Notes under the pieces: generated by a model
What the model was told of the DNA's origin: nothing
What the model saw: the letters and a program-made list of their open reading frames with translations, nothing else
The model's database searches: none
Shown here: in pieces, positions 1-5,694 of the stretch
Layout: each line of letters starts with the position of its first letter
Numbering within the stretch: the stretch's first letter is position 1
NCBI GenBank assembly: GCA_964525815.1
Contig: CAZGJQ010000087.1
Span: 1-8,319, forward strand
DNA from: UBA1049 sp964525815
Lineage (GTDB): Bacteria; Bacillota; Clostridia; Oscillospirales; CAG-382
Direction: 5' to 3'
DNA: 8,319 nt
Translations under genes and position numbers: made by a program

Positions 1-1064
1 TGTTCTTCTTTCTTTCTGTATTCGAGGACTGCGGCTACATGGCACGAGTTGCGTTTATAATGGACAGAATGTTCCGCAAGTTCGGCTTATCCGGCAAGTC
101 CTTCATACCAATGCTGGTATCTACAGGCTGCGGTGTGCCGGGAATTATGGCGACCAAAACCATTGAAAACGAGAACGACCGCAGAATGACCATAATGACC
201 ACTACCTTTATACCTTGCGGCGCTAAGCTGCCCGTAATTGCGTTAATTGCCGGAGCAATGTTCCCGGATATATGGTATATGGCGCCTTCTGTTTATTTCC
301 TCGGCGTGTTTGCGGTTGTGGTATCCGGTATTATGCTCAAAAAAACCAAGCTCTTCGCAGGAGAGACCTCGCCGTTTCTGATGGAGCTTCCTCAATATCA
401 TGTACCATCGTTAAGGAATACTCTTTTACATATGTGGGAGCGGAGCAGAGCGTTTATAATTAAAGCGGGTACTGTGATATTTATCGCTTCCGGAGTAATA
501 TGGTTTCTGTCCTCCTTCGGATTCGAAAACGGAAGCTTCGGCTTGATAGAGAGCGATAAAAGCCTGCTTGCGGTGCTGGGAACGATTATTGCACCAATAT
601 TTGCTCCCTTGGGATTCGGTTCCTGGGAAGCTACGGTCGCAACCCTCTCTGGGCTGCTCGCAAAGGAAAATGTGGTTGCCACATTCGGAGTTCTGTTCGG
701 TATATCCGATGCGGGAGAAAACAATCCCGTTATGTGGGCGGCATTCTCGGGAATGTTCACCACTGCGTCGGCGGCGTCCTTTCTTGTATTCAACATGCTC
801 TGCGCCCCTTGCTTTGCGGCAATCGGTGCTATAAGAAGGGAAATGGCAAGCGCAAAGTGGACATGGTTTGCGATAGGATACCAATCGGTGCTCGCATATT
901 CATTGAGCTTGATAGTATATCAAATCATAGGTATAACCTCGGGTGAGTTTGAGTTCGGTGCAGGCTCTGTGGCGGCTGTTTTGATTGCATTTTGCATATT
1001 GTACATGCTCTTCAGACCAAACAAATACAGCAGACCTAAATTAATAAAAAAGGCTGCAGCATAA
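1..1064 (+). CDS. feoB: Ferrous iron transport protein B, C-terminal part (5' end outside window)
   Basis: Membrane permease part of FeoB, which imports Fe2+ across the cytoplasmic membrane. The reading frame is open from the first bases (frame of position 3), so the gene is cut by the window edge; the ATG at 39 is internal (FEDCGYMARVAFIMDR is a classic FeoB stretch). About 353 residues are present, including the first Gate motif (STGCGVPGI, Cys codon at 129), the CGAKLPV segment (Cys at 216), the LLAKENVVATFGVLFG segment and the second Gate region (APCFAAIGAIRRE, Cys at 810). Several hydrophobic helices follow, with a basic cytoplasmic tail. The N-terminal G domain must lie upstream. No feoC-like gene follows; a terminator lies directly after the stop. 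Family assignment is from recognised motifs and is secure. Confidence 0.96.
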   Translation, partial: FFFLSVFEDCGYMARVAFIMDRMFRKFGLSGKSFIPMLVSTGCGVPGIMATKTIENENDRRMTIMTTTFIPCGAKLPVIALIAGAMFPDIWYMAPSVYFLGVFAVVVSGIMLKKTKLFAGETSPFLMELPQYHVPSLRNTLLHMWERSRAFIIKAGTVIFIASGVIWFLSSFGFENGSFGLIESDKSLLAVLGTIIAPIFAPLGFGSWEATVATLSGLLAKENVVATFGVLFGISDAGENNPVMWAAFSGMFTTASAASFLVFNMLCAPCFAAIGAIRREMASAKWTWFAIGYQSVLAYSLSLIVYQIIGITSGEFEFGAGSVAAVLIAFCILYMLFRPNKYSRPKLIKKAAA

Positions 1065-1067
1065 AAT

Positions 1068-1120
1068 AACCCCGCATAAAGCGCGTTTTATGCGTTTTGT
1101 GCGGGGTTTTTTCGTTTTTT
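1068..1120 (+). terminator. Rho-independent terminator of feoB, probably bidirectional
   Basis: A 9-bp stem AACCCCGCA (1068-1076) pairs with TGCGGGGTT (1100-1108), followed by T-rich sequence to 1120. It begins 4 bases after the feoB stop. A competing inner stem (1073-1080 with 1087-1094, CGCATAAA/TTTATGCG) could form first. In the leftward direction the same stem is followed by TTATTTTAT, so it may also end the convergent PAP2-gene transcript. Confidence 0.88.
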
Positions 1121-1130
1121 TATGATATTA

Positions 1131-1799
1131 TTATGTCTTTTCAGAATTAGCTCTATATAACCAATGATATACAGCAAAGTAAAGCGGAACAACAAGAGCA
1201 ATACCGGCAATGCCGTCTAAAATAGAATGCTGCTTTATTAATACAATGGACATACAGATTAAAAGACTCAGCAAAAAGGAGCATGCTTTTATCCATTTAT
1301 GTCCTCTAAGACTTTCTGCCTTTAAAACTACCACGAACAGTGCAGCAGCAACGCCGGCGTGCATTGAGGGCATTACGACTCGCGGAGGGCTGTCTATGAT
1401 GTAGAGATACTTAACCGCATCTATAAGTATGCTTTCTCTGCCCAGTGCTGCGAAATCGGGTCGGATGCTCTCGGATACTCCGCTGGGAAAAATTGTGGTG
1501 ATAAGCATGGAAACAAGCATACATCCCATAACCATTCCGTTTGCTCTTAAGAACTCCCGCTTACCCTTAAACGCCGAATAAACAAGAACCACAACTATGT
1601 AGAAATACCAAGATATATAAGGTATCACAAACCACTCGAAAAAGGGTATGTACTCGTCAAGAGGGCTTGATACAATATAAAACCTAGGCATTTGGTCGGA
1701 ATATATCCTTACAATCTGGTACCAGGTGAAATGCACAGGCCAGTATAGAAGCAGCAGAATATGCTTATTCCTTTTTATCAGCTCGATAAATGATTTCAT
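1131..1799 (-). CDS. PAP2-superfamily integral membrane phosphatase / phosphotransferase
   Basis: A 222-residue polytopic protein (about six hydrophobic segments, roughly residues 12-28, 55-77, 88-104, 146-160, 172-188 and 197-214). It carries the PAP2 acid-phosphatase signature in the variant form seen in the inositol-phosphoceramide-synthase-like branch: SIRPDF (R113-P114), PSMHAG (144-149, His147) and KQHSILDG (189-196, His191 and Asp195). Family knowledge predicts a lipid phosphate or lipid headgroup as substrate, acted on at the outer membrane face; the exact substrate cannot be read from the sequence. The start ATG at 1799 has a good ribosome site (TTGAGG, 6 bases upstream). It lies downstream of the tRNA-Arg gene on the same strand with only a hairpin between, and converges on feoB. 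An undecaprenyl-pyrophosphate phosphatase role is possible but unproven. Confidence 0.85.
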   Translation of the reverse strand: MKSFIELIKRNKHILLLLYWPVHFTWYQIVRIYSDQMPRFYIVSSPLDEYIPFFEWFVIPYISWYFYIVVVLVYSAFKGKREFLRANGMVMGCMLVSMLITTIFPSGVSESIRPDFAALGRESILIDAVKYLYIIDSPPRVVMPSMHAGVAAALFVVVLKAESLRGHKWIKACSFLLSLLICMSIVLIKQHSILDGIAGIALVVPLYFAVYHWLYRANSEKT

Positions 1800-1813
1800 T
1801 TTTTCCTCAATAT

Positions 1814-1846
1814 AAAACGCCTCAAATGTGTAACGAGGCGTTTTTT
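1814..1846 (-). terminator. Hairpin between tRNA-Arg and the PAP2 gene (probable leaky/processing terminator)
   Basis: Perfect 10-bp stem AAAACGCCTC (1814-1823) / GAGGCGTTTT (1835-1844) with an 11-base loop. Read leftward it lies 14 bases beyond the tRNA 3' end and ends in TTTT followed by ATATT, a short U-tract. It is immediately upstream of the PAP2 ribosome site. In the rightward direction it has a six-T run, but no rightward gene precedes it. Confidence 0.7.
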
Positions 1847-1860
1847 AGATTGTATTCATA

Positions 1861-1935
1861 TGGCACTCCCACCGGGAATCGAACCCAGAACTAGCCCTTA
1901 GGAGGGGCTTGTTATATCCGTTTAACTATGGAAGC
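1861..1935 (-). tRNA. tRNA-Arg, anticodon CCT
   Basis: The reverse complement folds into a full cloverleaf of 75 nt with the CCA end encoded (TGG at 1861-1863 on the plus strand). The acceptor GCTTCCA pairs with TGGGAGT using G-U pairs at the first and fourth positions. The D arm is GTTA/TAAC, the anticodon stem AGCCC/GGGCT, and the loop CTCCTAA gives anticodon CCT (1900-1902), reading the AGG arginine codon. The T arm is CTGGG/CCCGG with loop TTCGATT. All stems were checked base by base. Confidence 0.96.
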
Positions 1936-1953
1936 TTATCTTTGAGCCTATGT

Positions 1954-1982
1954 ATTTTACTATTAAAAACTCATTTTGTCAA
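1954..1982 (-). promoter_or_regulatory. Promoter of tRNA-Arg
   Basis: Leftward -35 TTGACA (1977-1982, perfect consensus), a 17-bp spacer and -10 TAAAAT (1954-1959). The -10 box lies 18 bases before the mature tRNA 5' end. Since no other promoter is seen before the PAP2 gene, it may also supply that gene. Confidence 0.88.
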
Positions 1983-2046
1983 GTGTTTTGGTATATTTTT
2001 GCATATAATAATAACGATGTAAAATGAGCTTTGTGCATTTATACAG

Positions 2047-2075
2047 TTGAAAAAATATGCATATTGTGTTAGAAT
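2047..2075 (+). promoter_or_regulatory. Extended -10 promoter of the aspartate kinase, with palindrome in the spacer
   Basis: -35 TTGAAA (2047-2052), a 17-bp spacer and -10 TAGAAT (2070-2075) preceded by TGT, an extended -10. The spacer contains the perfect 12-bp palindrome AATATGCATATT (2054-2065), a possible operator. Predicted transcription start is near 2082, leaving a leader of only about 30 bases, so there is no room for a lysine riboswitch. Confidence 0.82.
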
Positions 2076-2113
2076 AAATGCTTGAAAAACATTATTCTGA
2101 GGAATTGGTGATT

Positions 2114-3442
2114 ATGGATTACAATCGAGAAAAGAAGGTAGTAAAGTTCGGCGGAAGCTCGCTTTCCTGCGATAAGCAGTTTATTAAGAGCGCAGCCATA
2201 ATAAAAGCTGATGAATCACGCAGATTTGTGGTACCCTCCGCACCCGGAAAGCGGTTTGCGGATGACATAAAAATAACCGATATGCTTATCAAATGCTATG
2301 AGCTTTCGGTCGGTAACGGCGATTACACCGAGGTTTTCGGTCAGATAAGGGACAGATACGATTCCATTATTGAGGGATTGTCGTTGAATATAGACCTTGA
2401 CGGTGAGTATTCTGTAATTCAAAAGGAGCTGTCCGAGGGTACAACCTTGGATTACATCGCAAGCAGAGGAGAGTACCTTAACGGAATCCTGCTTGCAAGC
2501 TTTATCGGGTATGAGTTTATTGATGCTTCAGATGTTATTTTCTTTGATGAAAACGGAAGGTATAATGCAGAAAAAACCAACCTTATTATGTCGGATAGAC
2601 TCTCAAAAACGGATAGAGCGGTAATTCCGGGCTTCTACGGCAGCAGACCGGACGGAAGCATCAAGACCTTTTCAAGAGGCGGCTCGGATATCACAGGAGC
2701 TATTGTAGCTCGTGCGGTAATGGCAGATGTGTATGAAAACTGGACCGATGTATCCGGCTTCTTTATGTGCGACCCGAAAATCGTAAGCAATCCCCGCCAT
2801 ATAAAAGTAATTACCTACAGGGAGCTGAGGGAGCTCTCGTATATGGGCGCAGGTGTTTTACATGAGGACAGTATTTTCCCGGTAAAGCATGCGGGCATAC
2901 CCATTAATATCAGGAACACAAACAAGCCTTCGGATTTGGGTACTATGATAGTCACCTCGTCCGAGGAATGTGATCACCAGAACATTGTAACAGGAATCGC
3001 AGGTAAAAAAGGCTTTTCCATAATACGCATAGAGAAGGATATGATGAATCAGGAAAAGGGCTTTGGTATGCGGGTTTTGAGGGTGTTTAACGACATGGAT
3101 ATGTCCTTTGAGCATTTGCCCTCCGGAATAGACACCATGTGTGTTGTGATTGCTGAGAAAGAGATAAAGGGCAAGGAAAAGGAAATACTGACAAGAATTG
3201 CCAAGGAAGTTAACCCGGACAACATGGACATTGAGACCGACATCGGCTTGATTGCCGTTGTGGGCAGAGGAATGATAAGCAAGCCGGGCACCGCACACAG
3301 AATCTTTAAAGCTATTGCCGCAGATAATATCAACGTTCGCATGATCGACCAGGGCAGCAGTGAGCTTAATATCATAATCGGTGTGTATGAAAAGGATTTC
3401 GGCAGGACGATAGAGCTTATTTACAACGAGTTCTGCTGCTGA
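2114..3442 (+). CDS. lysC: Aspartate kinase (monofunctional, YclM/ThrD type)
   Basis: Phosphorylates L-aspartate with ATP, the first step towards lysine, threonine, methionine and diaminopimelate. The 442-residue protein has the nucleotide-binding KFGGSS (11-16), VVPSAPGKRFADD (39-51), the ASRGEYLNG segment (116-124), FSRGGSDITGA (186-196) and WTDVSGFFMCDP (210-221). Two ACT-type regulatory domains follow (about 295-365 and 376-440, the second with SSELNIIIGV), so feedback control by an amino acid is expected. The start is ATG 2114, with TGAGGA at 2098-2103 ten bases ahead. An in-frame ATG at 2078 is rejected because the -10 box ends at 2075 and transcription should begin beyond it. It is the first gene of a probable unit with the YigZ gene. 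The symbol lysC is generic; the paralogue type (thrD/yclM) is a guess. Confidence 0.95.
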   Translation: MDYNREKKVVKFGGSSLSCDKQFIKSAAIIKADESRRFVVPSAPGKRFADDIKITDMLIKCYELSVGNGDYTEVFGQIRDRYDSIIEGLSLNIDLDGEYSVIQKELSEGTTLDYIASRGEYLNGILLASFIGYEFIDASDVIFFDENGRYNAEKTNLIMSDRLSKTDRAVIPGFYGSRPDGSIKTFSRGGSDITGAIVARAVMADVYENWTDVSGFFMCDPKIVSNPRHIKVITYRELRELSYMGAGVLHEDSIFPVKHAGIPINIRNTNKPSDLGTMIVTSSEECDHQNIVTGIAGKKGFSIIRIEKDMMNQEKGFGMRVLRVFNDMDMSFEHLPSGIDTMCVVIAEKEIKGKEKEILTRIAKEVNPDNMDIETDIGLIAVVGRGMISKPGTAHRIFKAIAADNINVRMIDQGSSELNIIIGVYEKDFGRTIELIYNEFCC

Positions 3443-3445
3443 AAA

Positions 3446-4090
3446 ATGAAGGAGTACAGAACAATAAAGGAGCCTGCTACAGGCTCCCTAATTGAAAGAA
3501 AGAGCGAGTTCATTGGCTACGCCGCACCTGTTTCCACGGAGGAAGCGGCTATTAGCTTTATTGGTAGAATTAAAAAAAAGCACTCGGACGCAAGGCACAA
3601 TGTATATGCATACATTCTCCAGAAGAACAATATCACCCGTTTTTCGGACGACGGAGAGCCTCACGGAACCGCGGGACTCCCCGTGCTTGAGCTGCTGCGT
3701 AAGGAGGAGCTGACCGATATTGCGGTTGTCGTAACACGTTATTTCGGGGGCATCCTGTTGGGTGCCGGAGGTCTTGTGCGGGCTTACACCTCCGCTGCAA
3801 ATTCGGCGTTGAATAACGCTGAGAAGGTCATTTACAAGACCTTTTTCGTGTTTTCGGTTGAACTGGAATATTCCGATTATCCCAAGACTGATTATCTCAT
3901 ACAGAACAAGCGGGTTAAAAGAGATAAAACAGACTTCGGTACAAGGGTCAGAATGCAGCTTGCGGCTCCGCAGGAGGATTACGAAAGTCTTATAGACAGC
4001 ATAATGAATGCTACCGGCGGTCGGTGTGAGATGGAACTCATAGGCGAAAGATTTGATTATACAGACTGCGATAACAGCGTTAATATGTAA
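3446..4090 (+). CDS. YigZ/IMPACT-family (UPF0029) protein
   Basis: A 214-residue protein of the YigZ/YvyE family, related to the eukaryotic translation regulator IMPACT. The N-terminal domain (about 1-125) has the typical DARHNVYAY (48-56), RFSDDGEPHGTAG (65-77) and VVTRYFGGILLGAGGLVRAY (95-114). A C-terminal DUF1949-like domain (about 137-200) follows. Family members have been linked to nucleic-acid or ribosome binding, but the biochemical role is not settled. The ATG lies 3 bases after the aspartate kinase stop. I see no Shine-Dalgarno upstream of it, so translation probably depends on reinitiation after the kinase. The N-terminus MKEYRTIKEP fits the usual start of the family, so this start is kept. 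No promoter is visible between the two genes. Confidence 0.92.
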   Translation: MKEYRTIKEPATGSLIERKSEFIGYAAPVSTEEAAISFIGRIKKKHSDARHNVYAYILQKNNITRFSDDGEPHGTAGLPVLELLRKEELTDIAVVVTRYFGGILLGAGGLVRAYTSAANSALNNAEKVIYKTFFVFSVELEYSDYPKTDYLIQNKRVKRDKTDFGTRVRMQLAAPQEDYESLIDSIMNATGGRCEMELIGERFDYTDCDNSVNM

Positions 4091-4116
4091 ATCATTATCC
4101 ATACCCAGTCGTATTA

Positions 4117-4147
4117 TTACAACAAAATGCATTATGCGGCATATTAT
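4117..4147 (+). promoter_or_regulatory. Weak candidate promoter before the small beta-rich protein gene
   Basis: TTACAA (4117-4122) followed after 19 bp by TATTAT (4142-4147), or after 17 bp by CATATT (4140-4145). Neither fits well. The 106-bp gap also has an 8-bp inverted repeat, GCATTATG (4129-4136) and CATAATGC (4173-4180), whose right arm sits just before the ribosome site. Read-through from the aspartate kinase promoter is an equally good explanation. Confidence 0.3.
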
Positions 4148-4196
4148 ATTTATAAGAGAAAATGCGTCTTTTCATAATGCTTTTGGAGGAATAAGG

Positions 4197-4691
4197 ATGA
4201 GCGTTTTTATGTCGGTTGAGGGAACGGTAACGGAGATAAAACCGATTAGCATAGGCAGAGAACGGCGGAACGAATGCTGTACCCTGATGATGTCGATTAG
4301 AGGAGAAAGGCAGGAAATAACCAATTTTATTGTAGATAATGATACATATTTTATAAATAATGCAGGCATTCAACCCGGGGATAGGGTAACCGCATTTTAT
4401 GACTCCTCATTAGCTACACCGGCGATTTATCCTCCTCAGTACCGTGCTGTCGTAATAGCAAAAAAAATGCGGGGCAGGGAGGTAGTGGTTGACACATTTG
4501 ACAGGTTCCGAATTAACAGCGACGGCTCTTTACGGCTCAATATAACCGATAGGACAGATATTATTATGCGGAACGGACAGAAGTTCCTTTGTGATATTGC
4601 TAACCGGTATGTAGCGGTTGTTTATAACGGTGATGCCAGAGGATACCCGGCCGAAGTTATACCATATGAGATAATAGTACTTTGCCGATAA
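4197..4691 (+). CDS. Small beta-rich protein of unknown function
   Basis: A 164-residue soluble protein with no signal peptide or membrane segment. The start is ATG 4197, set by a strong ribosome site GGAGGA (4185-4190) six bases ahead; the frame is open further upstream but without a usable ribosome site. The sequence alternates hydrophobic and polar residues as in beta barrels. It contains GTVTEIKPI near the N-terminus, DNDTYFINNAGIQPGDRVTAFYD, AIYPPQYRAVVIAKK and a second half with FRINSDGSLRLNIT, MRNGQKFL and a VVYNGDARGYPAEVIPYEII end. This pattern resembles a domain I recall in clostridial proteins that carry copper-amine-oxidase-type repeats (memory, not checked), here standing alone and apparently cytoplasmic. 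It lies 106 bp after the YigZ gene and ends before a shared hairpin. Function not assigned. Confidence 0.82.
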   Translation: MSVFMSVEGTVTEIKPISIGRERRNECCTLMMSIRGERQEITNFIVDNDTYFINNAGIQPGDRVTAFYDSSLATPAIYPPQYRAVVIAKKMRGREVVVDTFDRFRINSDGSLRLNITDRTDIIMRNGQKFLCDIANRYVAVVYNGDARGYPAEVIPYEIIVLCR

Positions 4692-4703
4692 AAAAATCAT
4701 ATA

Positions 4704-4748
4704 AACCGCACCTCAAGCGTTAGATTAATCTAACAAAGGGGTGCGGTT
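4704..4748. terminator. Bidirectional hairpin terminator between convergent genes
   Basis: Outer stem AACCGCACC (4704-4712) with GGTGCGGTT (4740-4748), enclosing the perfect 16-bp palindrome GTTAGATTAATCTAAC (4719-4734), gives a long two-part hairpin. It lies 12 bases after the stop of the rightward gene and 14 bases before the last base of the leftward amidase-like gene. The leftward direction has a delayed T-run (TATATGATTTTTTT); the rightward side has only AATTG. A terminator or convergent-transcript barrier is likely. Confidence 0.72.
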
Positions 4749-4762
4749 AATTGATGCATATT

Positions 4763-5350
4763 TTAAGCATAGCCTAAGAATCTTAAAAAGCCGATGTAAA
4801 TACCTGCAGCGAATTTGGGCTGCTCATCTCTTAGCTTCTGAGCGTCCGCTTTGTTAGTGATATATCCCAACTTAATCAGATTTGTATCCATTTTAGCATT
4901 GCGAAGCGAATAATTATAGGGATCTGCCCGAACCCCGTTTGGTTTCGTTCCGACATTATCAACAATACCATTAAGAATGTTTTGTCCCATCCAGCTTGCT
5001 CTGGTAAACTCCTTCAAAACATAAACAGTACTACCGTTTTCCTCCGGATAACAGCTGTCGTTACAATCAAGAATAAGAAAATAATCCGCCGGCCATGCGT
5101 TTGCCATATTAACCCTTTCGGCAATGCTTGAAAAATTGTCTACTCCGATAACAGATTCTTGATTCGGTCTCGACAAGCGAACCTCAAACCTTGGATCGGC
5201 GTTGAAAATAGCTGCTAAGCAAATACCGACCCCAAAGGTTATCTCGCCCTCCACCATTCCGAACCCTTCACAGCCTGTATCATGGAATCCGGGGAAATTA
5301 TGAGCCTGGTCTATGAATACTTTTATCGCCAATTCATCACTTCTTTTCAT
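4763..5350 (-). CDS. Amidase_3-family protein with degenerate active site (probable pseudo-amidase)
   Basis: A 195-residue protein covering a whole N-acetylmuramoyl-L-alanine amidase (Amidase_3) domain: KVFIDQAHN near the N-terminus, ERVNMANAWPADYF (78-91), NGSTVYVL (105-112), VGTKPNGVR (133-141) and LGYITNKADAQKLR (161-174). Amidases of this family bind zinc with His, Glu and His and use a catalytic Glu. Here His17 and Glu34 remain. The third ligand position (usually SIHxN) reads LILDCN with Asp95, and the catalytic position (usually LVELxY) reads LIKLGY with Lys160. Loss of peptidoglycan-cleaving activity is inferred; wall binding could persist. There is no signal peptide, so its location is unclear. 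ATG 5350 lacks a ribosome site. The in-frame TTG at 5332 would give the family-typical start (M)AIKVFIDQ and is an alternative. It is the last gene of the leftward block, behind its own promoter region. Confidence 0.85.
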   Translation of the reverse strand: MKRSDELAIKVFIDQAHNFPGFHDTGCEGFGMVEGEITFGVGICLAAIFNADPRFEVRLSRPNQESVIGVDNFSSIAERVNMANAWPADYFLILDCNDSCYPEENGSTVYVLKEFTRASWMGQNILNGIVDNVGTKPNGVRADPYNYSLRNAKMDTNLIKLGYITNKADAQKLRDEQPKFAAGIYIGFLRFLGYA

Positions 5351-5415
5351 TGGTATTATATTTTTTAAAATGATATTATAATTACTGTTAATATGATATT
5401 CTAATGAAAAGAAGT
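5339..5415. repeat. 13-bp inverted repeat around the amidase-like gene promoter region
   Basis: ACTTCTTTTCATT (5339-5351) is repeated in inverse orientation as AATGAAAAGAAGT (5403-5415), 51 bases apart. The left arm covers the first four codons of the amidase-like gene (MKRS). The right arm would encode the same start on the other strand (ATG at 5404, stop at 5422). Between them lies very AT-rich DNA with a direct repeat ATGATATTNTAATNA at 5370-5384 and 5393-5407. It may be an operator arrangement or a relic of a small inverted duplication. Confidence 0.6.
5375..5403 (-). promoter_or_regulatory. Candidate promoter of the amidase-like gene
   Basis: Leftward -10 TATAAT (5375-5380, perfect) with a poor -35 TAGAAT (5398-5403) at 17 bp. 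It would give a leader of roughly 18 bases before ATG 5350. A second TATAAT lies only 4 bases before that ATG; its use would place the transcript start inside the first codons and favour the TTG start at 5332. Confidence 0.45.
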
Positions 5416-5430
5416 TTGTTCTAATATATT

Positions 5431-5459
5431 AAAAAAACGGAGCTTTTTTCAGCTCCGTT
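5431..5459 (-). terminator. Strong terminator of the sigma/anti-sigma/small-protein operon
   Basis: Leftward stem AACGGAGCT (5436-5444) with AGCTCCGTT (5451-5459), 9 bp, loop of 6, followed by seven Ts (complement of A5431-5437, partly in the stem foot). The stop codon of the small protein gene (5449-5451) and its last three codons lie inside the hairpin, so termination signal and gene end overlap. Confidence 0.92.
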
Positions 5460-5646
5460 CCGCCAGCTTCATTACATAGGCCTGCATTTCATTCTTACTG
5501 CTTATGCCATGTGTTCCGGTAATGATTTCCTGCCGTTCGCTCTCGCTCAGTGTGGAAAAATAATCCATAGCCTTTTTGTTTTGAGCCAATGCCATTCCGA
5601 ATCCAAGCGGTATTCCGTCACCGTTAGTATAATTCTTATGCTCCAT
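5449..5646 (-). CDS. Conserved-looking small protein, third gene of the ECF sigma operon
   Basis: A 65-residue soluble protein. The start is ATG 5644-5646 with GGGTGA (5652-5657) five bases ahead; an upstream in-frame ATG at 5661 directly follows a TATAAT (5663-5668) and has no ribosome site, so it is not chosen. The centre GIPLGFGMALAQN is followed by AMDYFSTLSESERQEII and a C-terminal part rich in charged residues (SSKNEMQAYVMKLAERS) that should be helical. I recall similar short clostridial proteins of unknown function (memory, not checked). The SESERQEII part resembles a helical segment as in small adaptor proteins. It starts 48 bases after the putative anti-sigma gene on the same strand and ends in a strong terminator, so it is probably co-transcribed. 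No function is assigned. Confidence 0.78.
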   Translation of the reverse strand: MEHKNYTNGDGIPLGFGMALAQNKKAMDYFSTLSESERQEIITGTHGISSKNEMQAYVMKLAERS

Positions 5647-5694
5647 TTTATTCACCCGCATTATTATACATTGGTTCGAGCATTTTTATACATT

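Noticed and set aside
398..884. Long leftward frames opposite feoB
   Set aside because: Shadows of the feoB reading frame; no ribosome site and no recognisable protein features.
1861..1935. tRNA as an integration site for a mobile element
   Set aside because: There is no integrase gene and no repeat of the tRNA 3' end in the window, and the neighbours are ordinary chromosomal genes.
2078..2113. Upstream in-frame ATG of the aspartate kinase
   Set aside because: It lies 3 bases after the -10 box, so the transcript should start beyond it; the ATG at 2114 has a ribosome site.
1983..2113. Lysine riboswitch or T-box leader before the aspartate kinase
   Set aside because: The predicted leader is about 30 bases, and none of the long paired structures of these elements can be seen.
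3488..4132. Open leftward frame of 214 codons opposite the YigZ-family gene
   Set aside because: The opposite strand codes for a clear family member with conserved motifs; the antisense protein has no recognisable pattern and no supported start.
5404..5424. Six-codon rightward mini frame (MKRSLF)
   Set aside because: It exists only because of the inverted repeat; there is no ribosome site, and it faces a terminator region of the other strand.
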